Assembly: GCA_947372465.1 (NCBI GenBank)
Contig: CANBTT010000001.1
Location: 1 to 64,000, forward strand
Direction: 5' to 3'
DNA: 64,000 nt
Origin: Burkholderiales bacterium
GTDB lineage: Bacteria > Pseudomonadota > Gammaproteobacteria > Burkholderiales > Burkholderiaceae_C
Shown in pieces: positions 37,852-46,857 of the stretch (position 1 is the first letter of the stretch; each line of letters opens with the position of its first letter). Below the pieces are notes generated by a model. That model made no database searches and was not told the DNA's origin. It worked only from the letters and a program-made list of their open reading frames with translations. Position numbers and translations under genes: made by a program.

Positions 37852-38937
37852 ATGCGTCAAATTGAGCAAAATTTCTCAGGCACCCAAGACATCCCAGCCC
37901 ACCACCAGTTCAATCTGCAAGCTTTGGAGCAATGGCTTCATCACCACCTTGAGGGCTTTAAGGGCCCCTTGAGCGCACGAATGTTCAAAGGCGGTCAATC
38001 CAACCCCACCTTTTTGTTGCACACCCCAACGCAACAATATGTGATGCGTTCAAAACCAGCCCCTGTGGCCCAACTGCTGCCCTCGGCACACGCCATCGAG
38101 CGTGAGTTTCGGGTCATGAAGGCTTTAGAAGACAGCGCCGTGCCCGTGGCACGCATGCTGGCCTTGTGCAGTGACGAGCGCATCACCGGTCGCGCCTTTT
38201 TCATCATGGAGATGGTTCAGGGTCGGGTGTTTTGGGACCAGTCCTTGCCCGAGCTCGATGCGCTCCATCGCCGCCGAGTCTATCAACACATGAACGAGGT
38301 GATGTCGAGCTTGCACAAAGTCGATGTGCACAGCTCGGGTTTGGGAGATTATGGCCGTGCGGGCAATTATTTTGAGCGTCAAATTGCGCGTTGGAGTCAG
38401 CAGTATGTGGCCTCCGAGACCGAACCCATCCAAGAGATGCAGCGCCTGATTGAGTGGCTCCCCAAGAACATGCCCGCCTCCGCCCAAGACGGCAAGATGT
38501 GCCTGGTGCATGGCGACTACAGACTCGACAATTTGATCTTTGATGAGCAAGGCGAGCGCATCTTGGCCGTTTTGGATTGGGAGCTTTCTACCTTGGGTCA
38601 CCCCTTGGCCGACTTCAGCTATCACTGCATGTCTTGGCACGTCACACCCGAGCGCTTTAGAGGCATCTTGGGCTTTGATTTGAAGTCGCTTGGCATCCCC
38701 CTTGAAGATGAATACATCAAATGGTATTGCGATCACACTGGCACCTCAAGTCCCGAGCAACTGAAGGCCGACTGGGCCTTTTTTCTGTCCTACAATATGT
38801 TTCGGATGGCCGCCATTTTGCAAGGCATTGCCAAGCGCGCTCAAATCGGGACCGCGTCCAGTGTGCAAGCAAAAAGCGCTGGCGAGCGCGCCAGGCCCAT
38901 GGCCGAATTGGCCTGGAAATACGCCCAAATGTGCTGA
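37852..38937 (+). CDS. Phosphotransferase family protein (ACAD10/APH-like)
   Basis: This 361-residue protein has the aminoglycoside-phosphotransferase kinase fold. The catalytic loop VHGDYRLDNLIFD lies near residue 220 and the metal-binding LDWELSTLGHPLADF near 242. Such genes sit beside acyl-CoA dehydrogenases and hydratases in beta-oxidation-like clusters, and in mammals ACAD10/11 use a similar domain to phosphorylate 4-hydroxyacyl-CoA. Here it follows the dehydrogenase-crotonase pair, so a role in hydroxyacyl-CoA turnover is plausible. Confidence 0.82.
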   Translation: MRQIEQNFSGTQDIPAHHQFNLQALEQWLHHHLEGFKGPLSARMFKGGQSNPTFLLHTPTQQYVMRSKPAPVAQLLPSAHAIEREFRVMKALEDSAVPVARMLALCSDERITGRAFFIMEMVQGRVFWDQSLPELDALHRRRVYQHMNEVMSSLHKVDVHSSGLGDYGRAGNYFERQIARWSQQYVASETEPIQEMQRLIEWLPKNMPASAQDGKMCLVHGDYRLDNLIFDEQGERILAVLDWELSTLGHPLADFSYHCMSWHVTPERFRGILGFDLKSLGIPLEDEYIKWYCDHTGTSSPEQLKADWAFFLSYNMFRMAAILQGIAKRAQIGTASSVQAKSAGERARPMAELAWKYAQMC

Positions 38938-38987
38938 CGCGAGACTGAGTTTTTTTCTTACATGGTTTGATTACAAGGCAGCCCAAG

Positions 38988-39692
38988 ATGATCGATGTTT
39001 ATACATGGCCCACCCCAAACGGACACAAAGTTCACATCATGCTCGAAGAGTGCGGCTTAAAATTGGGGCGAGACTGGCAAGCGATTCCCATCAACATTGG
39101 CACAGGTGAGCAGTTCACCCCCGAGTTCTTAAAAATAAGTCCCAACAACAAAATTCCCGCCCTGGTGGATCCCCATGGCCCTGATGGCAAACCCATTCAC
39201 CTCTTTGAGTCGGGCGCCATTTTGCTTTACTTGGGCGCCAAATACGGCAAATTCCTCCCCAAAACAGACCGCGCGAAGTTTGAGATGCTCCAGTGGTTGA
39301 TGTTTCAAATGGGCGGTGTTGGCCCCATGCTGGGTCAAGCACATCATTTCAGAATGTATGCCCCTGAAAAAATTGATTACGCCATCCATCGCTACACACA
39401 AGAGGCCAAACGCATTTACAACGTCATGGACAAGCGACTGCAAACGAGTGCTTTCCTTGGCGGCTCCAAATACTCCATCGCCGACATGGCCGTCTACCCG
39501 TGGCTAAGAAGTTGGCAAAATCAAGGCATTGACTGGGCGGACTTTCCCACCCTCAAAACTTGGTTTGATTTGATCGACAAACGCCCCGCTGTTCAAAGAG
39601 GGGTCAGCGTTTTGGCCCATCTTAGAAAGCCCGTGCACGATGAAAAATCAAAGGAAATGCTCTTTGGGCAAACGCAGTACCAAAAGCGTTGA
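38988..39692 (+). CDS. Glutathione S-transferase family protein (YfcG/Ure2-like)
   Basis: From the ATG at 38988, which has an AAGG site upstream, this is a 234-residue GST. The N-terminal thioredoxin domain begins MIDVYTWPTPNGHK with the Thr/Asn pair that binds glutathione in Nu-class enzymes, then NNKIPALVD and LFESGAILLYLG. A helical C-terminal domain contains YSIADMAVYPWLR near 167. Nu-class members act as disulfide-bond oxidoreductases. An upstream in-frame TTG at 38967 is less likely. It ends the plus-strand catabolic set. Confidence 0.88.
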   Translation: MIDVYTWPTPNGHKVHIMLEECGLKLGRDWQAIPINIGTGEQFTPEFLKISPNNKIPALVDPHGPDGKPIHLFESGAILLYLGAKYGKFLPKTDRAKFEMLQWLMFQMGGVGPMLGQAHHFRMYAPEKIDYAIHRYTQEAKRIYNVMDKRLQTSAFLGGSKYSIADMAVYPWLRSWQNQGIDWADFPTLKTWFDLIDKRPAVQRGVSVLAHLRKPVHDEKSKEMLFGQTQYQKR

Positions 39693-39720
39693 GACGTTTG
39701 CACCCCCACGCTTGAGAGAC

Positions 39721-39748
39721 AAGGCTTGTTGACTGCGCATCAAGCCTT
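39721..39748. repeat. Perfect hairpin between convergent genes (possible terminator)
   Basis: AAGGCTTG (39721-39728) and CAAGCCTT (39741-39748) pair perfectly across a 12-base loop between the GST gene and the FG-GAP lipoprotein gene. No T run follows on either strand, so termination is only possible. Confidence 0.5.
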
Positions 39749-39800
39749 GGGGGACGCCACAAGTGCTGTGAAAATAATTTTCAGCTCAAAACCAGTCCGG

Positions 39801-41099
39801 TCACTTCACCAAGAGAGAACAGCGACTGTACATGTTCTTAAGCACCGCAACACTTTGTGACTCACAGTTGGCATCCATGACCACAATGTTGCCCGCACTG
39901 TTTTTTAAGAACTGTGCGCTCACGCCATCGGTGTTTTTAACGGACACCATCATCGAGGGGATCACCTCGCCCCAAGTTGCCTCGGAGATCTTGGCCACAC
40001 GCATCATGGTCTGCGTGGGGTCTTGCAAATTGAGGTAGAAAAACCCCGCCTCATAGAACACGTCATAACTCTCCATCGATGTGATGGGAAACAACAAGGC
40101 AAAACTGCTGTTGGCATAAAAGAACGTACCCGCTTGCGGGTTGGAGATGACCGTATCGGGTGAGCCTTTGATCCAGACCGAAGGTCGCCCATTGCTTAAA
40201 CTGCCCATCAAGAACAAATCCAAGCGCTTGCTGGCAGAGGGAATGATCTGCACGCTGTGCAGCTGGGTTGGAATCATCGCGTTTTGAGCGCTGTCGATGA
40301 TGCGTGTGGGCGCCAATTCAAAAGAACGCTCGTTGGTGAGCAAGCTCTTGTTGGCCAAGAGCACGATGGGCGCTTGTGTGGGATCGACCACGACCAAATC
40401 CATCAAACCATCCCCATTCAAATCTGCAGCGGAGGCCTGATAGGCCTTGAATTGATAAGGCGTCATGGATTTGTCGTGCAAGGTGATTTTTTGATAGGCA
40501 CCCGTTTTTGCATCACTCAAATAGAGCAGTTGACTCTCTTTGCCGCTCGCCGCACTGCCCTTACAAGTGACCATCACGTCGTGACGCTGGTCGCCGTTGA
40601 AATCTGCCGTGATGGCAAAGGTGGCCTCTTGGCAGCCCACCGTGTCCTTCAAGAGCAGCGCAGTTCTGTCCACCCACTGACCCGACTCCAAGTGAAAGAA
40701 GTGCGCACTGGACAAGCCTGCGGAGGAGTTGACCATCACAAATGCTGAGAACTGACCCACCCCTTCCCTAAAGAAATCCCCAAAGGTGATGGCATTTCTC
40801 GTGTTCAGATCGCTGATGGGGACGCCCAAAATGCTGGCCACATTCAAGGAGGGCACCAAAAGTTTTCTGGCGTCTTGCTTGTACTCGTAGGACGTTGAAA
40901 AGACCGATGAGGGCGGCGCATTGGCCACCACCGGCAAAAGGGTGTTTGGATCGACGCCAGAAGGTGCTGGCACCACTAAATTGGACTCTGGCGTGCCTTT
41001 GCCAGAGCCACAGGCCACGACAAGCACGCACACACACCCACACAGGACCCAGGGCCAAGGGTTAAAGAAGTTGCGTTGAGCCAAAAGTTGCTTAATCAT
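39801..41099 (-). CDS. Lipoprotein with FG-GAP/VCBS-type repeats
   Basis: This 432-residue protein has a lipoprotein signal with Cys30 as the likely acylated residue (LVVAC). Two calcium-loop-like FG-GAP motifs are visible: ITADFNGDQRHDVMV near 163-176 and SAADLNGDGLMDLVVV near 223-238. These predict a beta-propeller exposed on the outer membrane or periplasm. A disulfide could form between Cys156 and Cys179. I do not know its role. It is divergent from the six-cysteine gene pair, with only 170 bases between, and could be functionally linked. Confidence 0.75.
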   Translation of the reverse strand: MIKQLLAQRNFFNPWPWVLCGCVCVLVVACGSGKGTPESNLVVPAPSGVDPNTLLPVVANAPPSSVFSTSYEYKQDARKLLVPSLNVASILGVPISDLNTRNAITFGDFFREGVGQFSAFVMVNSSAGLSSAHFFHLESGQWVDRTALLLKDTVGCQEATFAITADFNGDQRHDVMVTCKGSAASGKESQLLYLSDAKTGAYQKITLHDKSMTPYQFKAYQASAADLNGDGLMDLVVVDPTQAPIVLLANKSLLTNERSFELAPTRIIDSAQNAMIPTQLHSVQIIPSASKRLDLFLMGSLSNGRPSVWIKGSPDTVISNPQAGTFFYANSSFALLFPITSMESYDVFYEAGFFYLNLQDPTQTMMRVAKISEATWGEVIPSMMVSVKNTDGVSAQFLKNSAGNIVVMDANCESQSVAVLKNMYSRCSLLVK

Positions 41100-41272
41100 T
41101 ACAATGAGGGTGACAAGAGCACCTGTTTAGAACCGTGAACTGTTGTGCAGAGCGCAAAATACTTTGACCACTGTCGCGCCTTACTGATAAAGTACGAGAC
41201 TGTGACCCTGTCCCTGAACAAACCGCTTTGCATTTCCATTGTATCGACTCCAAAGACCCTAATCCTTAGCGC

Positions 41273-41980
41273 ATGAGAACCTTTATTTTCCTATTGGCCT
41301 TTTGGGGGCTCTTTCTAACCGGTCTTGCATGGTCCGAGGAAAAACCCGAGCCCAAATACAAACCCTACCCTGTCAAAAAGAGCGCCGAGGGCAAGGAAGA
41401 GGACGCTGTGGGCAAATCCTCTGTCAGCAAACAGTCAACGCCCGGGAGCTCCTCGAGCACGGGCTCCATGCTTTCCAACAAGCCATTTGGCGTTGAGCCC
41501 ACATTGTCCTTGAAACACAAGCCCCCAAGATCGGGCAAAGAGCCCATGCTCAGGCTCGACTCCAAACTCAAACCCTTGACCGAACCGGTCTATGAAAACG
41601 ACCGGTTCACGTTCTACGATTGCCAAGGCGTGCTTGGGGCGTGGTTTCAAGAGCTCTTGACAGCTGAGATGAACTATTTCAATGAACTTGTCGAGTTGCC
41701 CATGGTCAACGGCCAAGCCTGCGTGGTGGGCATCGGAACGCCTAAAAGTTTGACCGCTGGGCGCATCAATGTTCAACTCTACGCAAGCATTCGGCAAATG
41801 AACGACTGCGTTCGGGACGACAGGTGCGCGGTTTTTCGAAGTGTCAGTTTGCTCCCAAGAGAGGACAACGTCTACCGAAGCTACTTTCTTTCGGACCTGA
41901 ACCGAAAACTCATCTCCCAGCAATGCGTGACCTCCAAAGGCAAACTTTTCCCAGACACCACGTGCTACACCGTGGATTGA
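41273..41980 (+). CDS. Secreted six-cysteine protein, copy A (unknown family)
   Basis: This 235-residue protein has a signal peptide (about residues 1-21, cleaved after LAW or thereabouts), then a Lys/Pro/Ser-rich linker (22-105), then a C-terminal domain. The domain has six cysteines at 117, 150, 179, 185, 218 and 231. The next gene has the same pattern with spacings of 33, 30, 6, 33 and 13 (here 33, 29, 6, 33, 13), so the two are paralogues by duplication. Shared anchors are W at the first Cys plus about 7, YAS/YAN, and YR before a Ser/Thr-Asp pair. I recognise no family. Even numbers of cysteines suggest three disulfides in the periplasm. Confidence 0.7.
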   Translation: MRTFIFLLAFWGLFLTGLAWSEEKPEPKYKPYPVKKSAEGKEEDAVGKSSVSKQSTPGSSSSTGSMLSNKPFGVEPTLSLKHKPPRSGKEPMLRLDSKLKPLTEPVYENDRFTFYDCQGVLGAWFQELLTAEMNYFNELVELPMVNGQACVVGIGTPKSLTAGRINVQLYASIRQMNDCVRDDRCAVFRSVSLLPREDNVYRSYFLSDLNRKLISQQCVTSKGKLFPDTTCYTVD

Positions 41981-42116
41981 GCAAGACCACACCCTTATCT
42001 GGGTGCGAGCCCAAAGGTGTCTTGGTCGCTGGGTCAAAATGCCCTGGCATCCCTTTTTGCCAGGCGCATTCAAGACTTTTGCCAAGCGGTCGAATCATCT
42101 TGAATCAATTTGTATT

Positions 42117-42908
42117 ATGAACGCTCAAACCTCCACCCAATTTCGCAAGCTTCAGCGCCCCGTGAACCCGAGCATGTGGCTCTTGGCTCTGAGCTTGGTG
42201 TGTTACGGCCTTTTGACGCTGCCCTTTGCCGCTTTGGCCAATTCGGGGCACGGAGAGCCGAAAAAAGAGGAGCACGGGGCCAAAAAGGAAGAACATGGGG
42301 GCGGTGGCGGGCACGGCAAGGAAGAGAAAAAAGCCGAAAGGCCCAAAAAAACCTTTGAAGGCATCGAGCCCCTCTTCTACCTTGACGAAAAACGCAGACC
42401 CTTTGCTGAACCCTTTCACAAAAAGGAGGGTGAGGAATTCTTCCTTTGCCGAGCCAATGTGGGCGAATGGTACAGGGCGATGAATGCCGATGATTTCAAC
42501 ACCTTGGCAGAAAAAAATGGACTGAGCAACATCAGCGGTTCAACCTGTGCCCTCCATCTCATCCCGTCCAACAAGGGCAAAAAACTGCCCTATCTTTTGC
42601 TTGAGTTCTACGCCAATTCAGACGTGATGAAAGAGTGCATCTTGACGGAAGAATGCAGTGAAGTGCGCACCATCATCATGTACATCAAGGACAAGACGCT
42701 TTATCGCAACTTCATCATCACCGACGCGCACAAACGCGTTCACAAACAGTATTGCTTGAACAACAAAAGTGAAATCATTGCAGAAAAGGCCTGCTGGCGC
42801 TACTTCCAAGACCAGGCCTTTAAGCGACTGCAAGAGGCTGAAAACGTGAAGGAAGAGGCGCCTGAAGAAAAACCAAAAAGACGCCGCGCCTCTAAAAAAG
42901 AGGAATGA
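42117..42908 (+). CDS. Secreted six-cysteine protein, copy B (unknown family)
   Basis: I start this 263-residue protein at 42117, where a normal signal peptide (about 1-42, ending FAALANS) begins. The 38 codons upstream in frame from 42003 lack one. The linker is His/Gly/Lys/Glu-rich (44-77), which could bind metal. The domain has six cysteines at 111, 144, 174, 180, 213 and 226, matching copy A almost exactly. A charged Lys/Arg/Glu tail follows (232-263). It lies 136 bases after copy A in the same direction and converges on the DUF4936 gene. Function unknown. Confidence 0.7.
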   Translation: MNAQTSTQFRKLQRPVNPSMWLLALSLVCYGLLTLPFAALANSGHGEPKKEEHGAKKEEHGGGGGHGKEEKKAERPKKTFEGIEPLFYLDEKRRPFAEPFHKKEGEEFFLCRANVGEWYRAMNADDFNTLAEKNGLSNISGSTCALHLIPSNKGKKLPYLLLEFYANSDVMKECILTEECSEVRTIIMYIKDKTLYRNFIITDAHKRVHKQYCLNNKSEIIAEKACWRYFQDQAFKRLQEAENVKEEAPEEKPKRRRASKKEE

Positions 42909-42986
42909 GGGAAATACCCCTGAACACACAGGCCCGACCATGCCTCACTTGCGTGAGACACACGCCGCGGCCAGGGAAACCGGGAT

Positions 42987-43283
42987 TCAGTCGCTCAGAG
43001 GGATGAAAAATTCACTCGCACGCTTGAAGGGCAAGCCCGATGCTTTGACCTCTTGAGCGACCAAGTCAAGCATGGCTTGATCGATGCCACTGGTGTGCTC
43101 ATACACTTCCATCCAAGTCTCAAAGCCCTCGCCCGAGACCTCGGGGCGCTTTAACAAAGAGGCCTTCAAGCCCGATGAGATTTTGCGAAGAATCTCTTGC
43201 TGCATGCGCTCAACAACAGGCTTCCAGTGCGCATGCTCGCCCTGAGGGACCTTGTAATAAACAAAAAGTGTTTGTTGATTCAT
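42987..43283 (-). CDS. DUF4936 family protein
   Basis: This 98-residue protein matches DUF4936, a small family of betaproteobacteria. It begins FVYYKVP, continues with a helix containing MQQEIL, and has the ETWMEVYEH strand near residue 57. The ferredoxin-like layout recalls dimeric alpha-beta barrel proteins. No function is established. It lies 25 bases after the Bug receptor, at the end of the minus-strand ubiD-ubiX series, and may be part of that transcript. Confidence 0.8.
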   Translation of the reverse strand: MNQQTLFVYYKVPQGEHAHWKPVVERMQQEILRKISSGLKASLLKRPEVSGEGFETWMEVYEHTSGIDQAMLDLVAQEVKASGLPFKRASEFFIPLSD

Positions 43284-43308
43284 GGTGCATCAAGAATGGG
43301 AACAGGGT

Positions 43309-44304
43309 TCACATTCTTTCCATTTTGAGTGTGTTGACCAAATTGTTCCACTTGTCAATTTCATTGGACAAGAGGTCTCTCAAGTCCTCAGGTGAACCGC
43401 CGCGAGAGTCGATCCCCACTTCCAAGAACTTTTGCTTGACATCGGGCATGTTCAAAATCAAATTGACTTCCTTGTTCAAACGGTCCACGATGGCTTTGGG
43501 TGTTTTGGCGGGTGCTGCAATGCCGTTCCATGCCATCACGTCATAGCCTTTGACGCCACTCTCGTTGATCGTGGGCACATCTGACAGTCCCTTGAAGCGG
43601 TTGCCAGAGGAGACCGCAAGCGCTTTGATTTCACCACTCTTGATCAGCGACATCGCAGGCGAGATGATCTCAAAGGCAACAGCAACGTCCTTGCTTTTCA
43701 AAGCCATCATGAGAGAAGGTGTGGTCTTAAAAGGCACAAGCGTTGTGTGCAGTCCAGCCATGCTGACAAAGAGGTTGGCCGACATGTGTTGACCGCTTCC
43801 AATGCTCACCGAACCCACATTGTATTTTTCTGGGTTCGCGCGTGCTTTGTTGATGAAGTCCTGAACATTTTGAATGTCTGAGTTTTTGTCCACCAGCATC
43901 AAGACGTCAAAGAAGCCCATGGCAGAGATCGGTACAAAATCCTTCTTGATGTCGTAGGGGAGTTTCTTGAACAAGGCCTGGCTCACCGCGTTGCCATAGT
44001 TCATGTGCAGCAGTGTGTAACCATCGGGATCGGCTTTGGCCACCGTTTCACCGGCCACGATCCCTCCAGCACTTGGGCGGTTGTCCACCACCACTTGCTG
44101 ACCCAATGCGTCTGTGAGTTTTTGAGCCACAAGGCGTGCTGTGATGTCGGCCACACCGCCTGCACCGTAACCCAGGACCAATCGAATGGGCTTGTTGGGG
44201 TAGTTTTGTGCATTTTGCGCCCCAGCGTTCAAGCCCAATAAAAGAGCGAAACCGATGGCGGTGATGGACTTCAAAGAGTTGAGCATAAATGAGGTTTTAT
44301 TCAT
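43309..44304 (-). CDS. Bug family solute-binding protein (orphan) 2
   Basis: This 331-residue periplasmic receptor is started at 44304 (MNKTSFMLN), where a GAG ribosome site lies just upstream and a signal peptide ending at LNAGAQN follows. The extended frame from 44373 overlaps ubiX. Family marks are YPNKPIRLVLGYGAGG, then RPSAGGIVAGETVAKADPDGYTLL and GIAAPAKTPKAIVDRLNKEV. It lies 44 bases after ubiX in a transcript with ubiD, so it probably imports the carboxylate that the decarboxylase handles. Confidence 0.88.
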   Translation of the reverse strand: MNKTSFMLNSLKSITAIGFALLLGLNAGAQNAQNYPNKPIRLVLGYGAGGVADITARLVAQKLTDALGQQVVVDNRPSAGGIVAGETVAKADPDGYTLLHMNYGNAVSQALFKKLPYDIKKDFVPISAMGFFDVLMLVDKNSDIQNVQDFINKARANPEKYNVGSVSIGSGQHMSANLFVSMAGLHTTLVPFKTTPSLMMALKSKDVAVAFEIISPAMSLIKSGEIKALAVSSGNRFKGLSDVPTINESGVKGYDVMAWNGIAAPAKTPKAIVDRLNKEVNLILNMPDVKQKFLEVGIDSRGGSPEDLRDLLSNEIDKWNNLVNTLKMERM

Positions 44305-44348
44305 GGCGGTTCTCGGTGTTAAATGTTGATAAATGCAGTGACTTGCAA

Positions 44349-45068
44349 TCACTTCTTGCCCATGCCAGCCCACCTTGTGACCATCGATGTTTCAATGTCA
44401 AAGAGGTCCAAGGCTCGACCAACACTGTGGTTGACCATGTCATCGAGTGTTTTCGGTCTGGCGTAAAAAGCGGGCATGGGCGGCATCAAAATGGCGCCGT
44501 TCTCACTGGCTTGTGTCATGGCTTTTAAGTGTCCCGCATGCAGGGGCGTTTCACGCACCATCAGCACCAATCGACGTCTTTCTTTGAGCACAACATCGGC
44601 CGCTCTTGATAAAAGCGAGGTCGTCATGCCGTAAGCGATTTCAGACAAAGAGCGAATGGAGCAAGGCGCCACGACCATGCCCATGGTCTTGAAAGAACCC
44701 GAGGAAATGGTTGCACCAATGTTTTTGGCATTGTGAACCTGTGTGGCCAGGCTTTGAACCTCCTCAATGCTCATCTCAAGCTCGGTGGCCAAAGTCATTT
44801 TGGCCGAGTCGCTCATGACCAAATGGGTCTCAATGTCTGAGTGTTGCAACACTTGCAAAATTCTCACCCCGTACACGATGCCAGAGGCCCCACTGATGCC
44901 CACAATCAAACGCCTGGGCTCATGCGATGAGGGGACTTTGGCGCTTGTTTTTTTGACCCCTTGAGTGCTTGCACTCTTTGCTGCCTTGCTGGAGGGCCCT
45001 GCCACCTTTGGCTTTTTGTTGGAGGTGATCAACTTGTCTTCCTGTTGCGTTTTGAAATTATTGTTCAT
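44349..45068 (-). CDS. ubiX: UbiX family flavin prenyltransferase with N-terminal extension
   Basis: UbiX makes prenylated FMN, the cofactor of UbiD decarboxylases, from FMN and dimethylallyl phosphate. The FMN-binding start RRLIVGISGASGIVYGVRIL begins only at residue 52. Later motifs are MVVAPCSIRSLSEIAYG near 134 and RRRLVLMVRETPLHAGHL near 162. The first 50 residues are a Lys/Ser-rich low-complexity tail, which is absent from normal UbiX (about 190 residues). No start codon exists between the tail and the domain, so the tail seems real. It overlaps the ubiD-like gene by 11 bases. Confidence 0.92.
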   Translation of the reverse strand: MNNNFKTQQEDKLITSNKKPKVAGPSSKAAKSASTQGVKKTSAKVPSSHEPRRLIVGISGASGIVYGVRILQVLQHSDIETHLVMSDSAKMTLATELEMSIEEVQSLATQVHNAKNIGATISSGSFKTMGMVVAPCSIRSLSEIAYGMTTSLLSRAADVVLKERRRLVLMVRETPLHAGHLKAMTQASENGAILMPPMPAFYARPKTLDDMVNHSVGRALDLFDIETSMVTRWAGMGKK

Positions 45069-46689
45069 CGGGGCGGAACTTGCTTTCCGCCTTGACGTCG
45101 TTTCTTTGTTGCTTCAAACTGATCAAACCATTTTCCAAGTAACGGCCTGTGGCCGCTCTCTTTGCGGCCTCGTCCCACTGGGGCAACCAGTCGCCCAAAG
45201 AGTAACCAAACCAAGGGGCTTGGGGGCGGAGTTTGGGCAGACCCAACTCTTCCCAAATCTCTTTGGATTTCTCCATGTATTCACGCGTGGGCAAGGCCAA
45301 TGGGGGCATGTCTGACTTCATGGTCGCATCCATGAGCAAGGTCGAGTCCTCTTCGCCGTCGTTCTCTCGCTTGGGTCCATGGCCTTGGCCACGGTGATCC
45401 AAGGTTTGCACATCAACGGTTGGGTTCATGCGGTAGGCCATGGCCCAAAGAATCGCATCGGCATTGTCCGGATCGATGTCATCGTTCACAGCAATACAGA
45501 TCTTGCCACAGTCACCCTTGAAGAAGGCCGCACCGTAAAGGGCACGCCAAACTTCGGTCTTGGGCATTTTTCTGTCCACCGTGATCACCGTCACTCTCAA
45601 CAAACCGGTGAGCGGCTCATGGAGGGAGACTTTTTGCACGCCACGAATTCCCAAGGTGTTTTTTAGGTATGACAAGAACAAGGGCTCATAGGCCACGCGC
45701 TTGATCACGCTGGACTCGGATGGGGCCACTTGGCTGATGTAGGAAGGAATCACGGGCTTGAAGCGGTGGGTGATGGCCGTGATCTTCATCGGCAAATTGA
45801 ATTCTTCTAGCGCCACGTGACCGTGGGACTCACCAAAGGGTGCCTCGGGCTCTAAAAACTCCAAATCAATCTCACCCTCGATCACAATTTCAGCCTGAGC
45901 GGGCACTCTGAGTGGCACGCTTCGGGCATTGATCACTTGAATGGCCACGCCAGCCAAACCACCCGCCACATCAAACTCATCCATGCCGATGGGCAATTTT
46001 TGCGGTCCCATGAAGGCCACCAAAGGAGGACAGCCCAAAACGACAGCACATGGCATGGTTTTGTGACCGGCTTTTTTCCACTCTTGATAATGCAAATAAC
46101 CACCCGCACCGCCCACACGAGTGGCCATTCTGACCACCATGCGGTCAGGCGCCTTCAAGGCACATCGGTAGGTGCCCATGTTTTGAACCCCCGTCACAGG
46201 GTGCTTGGTGATGACGTTCGTGGCAGTCAAGGTCGGCGCACTGTCAAAACCGGGTGTGGAGATGGGAATGGGCAACATGTCCAAACCCTTGCCTTCACCG
46301 ATCAAATCAGCCCCTTCGTGAATGACCTCTTGGCAAACGGCCTTGTTCACCAAGACAGGGGGTATGGGATGCTGAATCGCTTGGTCCCATTTCTTTTGAA
46401 TATCTTCCACTGCGCAACCCATGCCCACACCGTAAATCGCACGGTTGGCCGCCAAGGCACCCACCACCACGGGGATATCGTACTTTCTGCCTTGCGCATT
46501 GACGATATTGGTGAACAAAAATGCTTTTCTCTCTGCCTCGTCCATTCCACCTACAAACTGCCACCTCACCAAGGGGTGCAACTCAGAATCTTTGTCAATG
46601 GCGCGATCGATGACTTGCAACAAACCGTGCTGCTGAAGAGACTTTAAGTGATCGTGTAAATCTGGGTATCCGGTGTGTTCTTGACTCAT
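45058..46689 (-). CDS. UbiD family decarboxylase 1
   Basis: This 543-residue prenyl-FMN-dependent (de)carboxylase acts on an unsaturated or (hetero)aromatic acid. The catalytic set is in place: Arg175 (GTYR), Glu282 and Glu287 in PEAPFGE, corresponding to Arg173, Glu277 and Glu282 of Fdc1. It starts with LHDHLKSL and HPLVRWQF, unlike ubiquinone-pathway UbiD, and resembles catabolic members. It is coupled to ubiX and follows the LysR gene on the same strand. The substrate is inferred to be an imported aromatic or furan-type acid. Confidence 0.88.
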   Translation of the reverse strand: MSQEHTGYPDLHDHLKSLQQHGLLQVIDRAIDKDSELHPLVRWQFVGGMDEAERKAFLFTNIVNAQGRKYDIPVVVGALAANRAIYGVGMGCAVEDIQKKWDQAIQHPIPPVLVNKAVCQEVIHEGADLIGEGKGLDMLPIPISTPGFDSAPTLTATNVITKHPVTGVQNMGTYRCALKAPDRMVVRMATRVGGAGGYLHYQEWKKAGHKTMPCAVVLGCPPLVAFMGPQKLPIGMDEFDVAGGLAGVAIQVINARSVPLRVPAQAEIVIEGEIDLEFLEPEAPFGESHGHVALEEFNLPMKITAITHRFKPVIPSYISQVAPSESSVIKRVAYEPLFLSYLKNTLGIRGVQKVSLHEPLTGLLRVTVITVDRKMPKTEVWRALYGAAFFKGDCGKICIAVNDDIDPDNADAILWAMAYRMNPTVDVQTLDHRGQGHGPKRENDGEEDSTLLMDATMKSDMPPLALPTREYMEKSKEIWEELGLPKLRPQAPWFGYSLGDWLPQWDEAAKRAATGRYLENGLISLKQQRNDVKAESKFRPDEQ

Positions 46690-46857
46690 AGACTTTTTAT
46701 AAAATGAATGGACTGATGGACGCTTTGCGTTCCTGCCCTATTGTCGCTTAAATGAAGACGCCTCGGTTGAGAAAAACTCACACAAAAAGCAAAGCTCAGC
46801 ACACCCGATACCCGCCTGTGTGGGACGGCCCCTGCCATTTCACTGGTCAATGCAGCA

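Noticed and set aside
45937-46647. 236-codon plus-strand ORF antisense to UbiD 1
   Set aside because: UbiD motifs occupy the minus strand throughout; the plus frame has no recognisable sequence.
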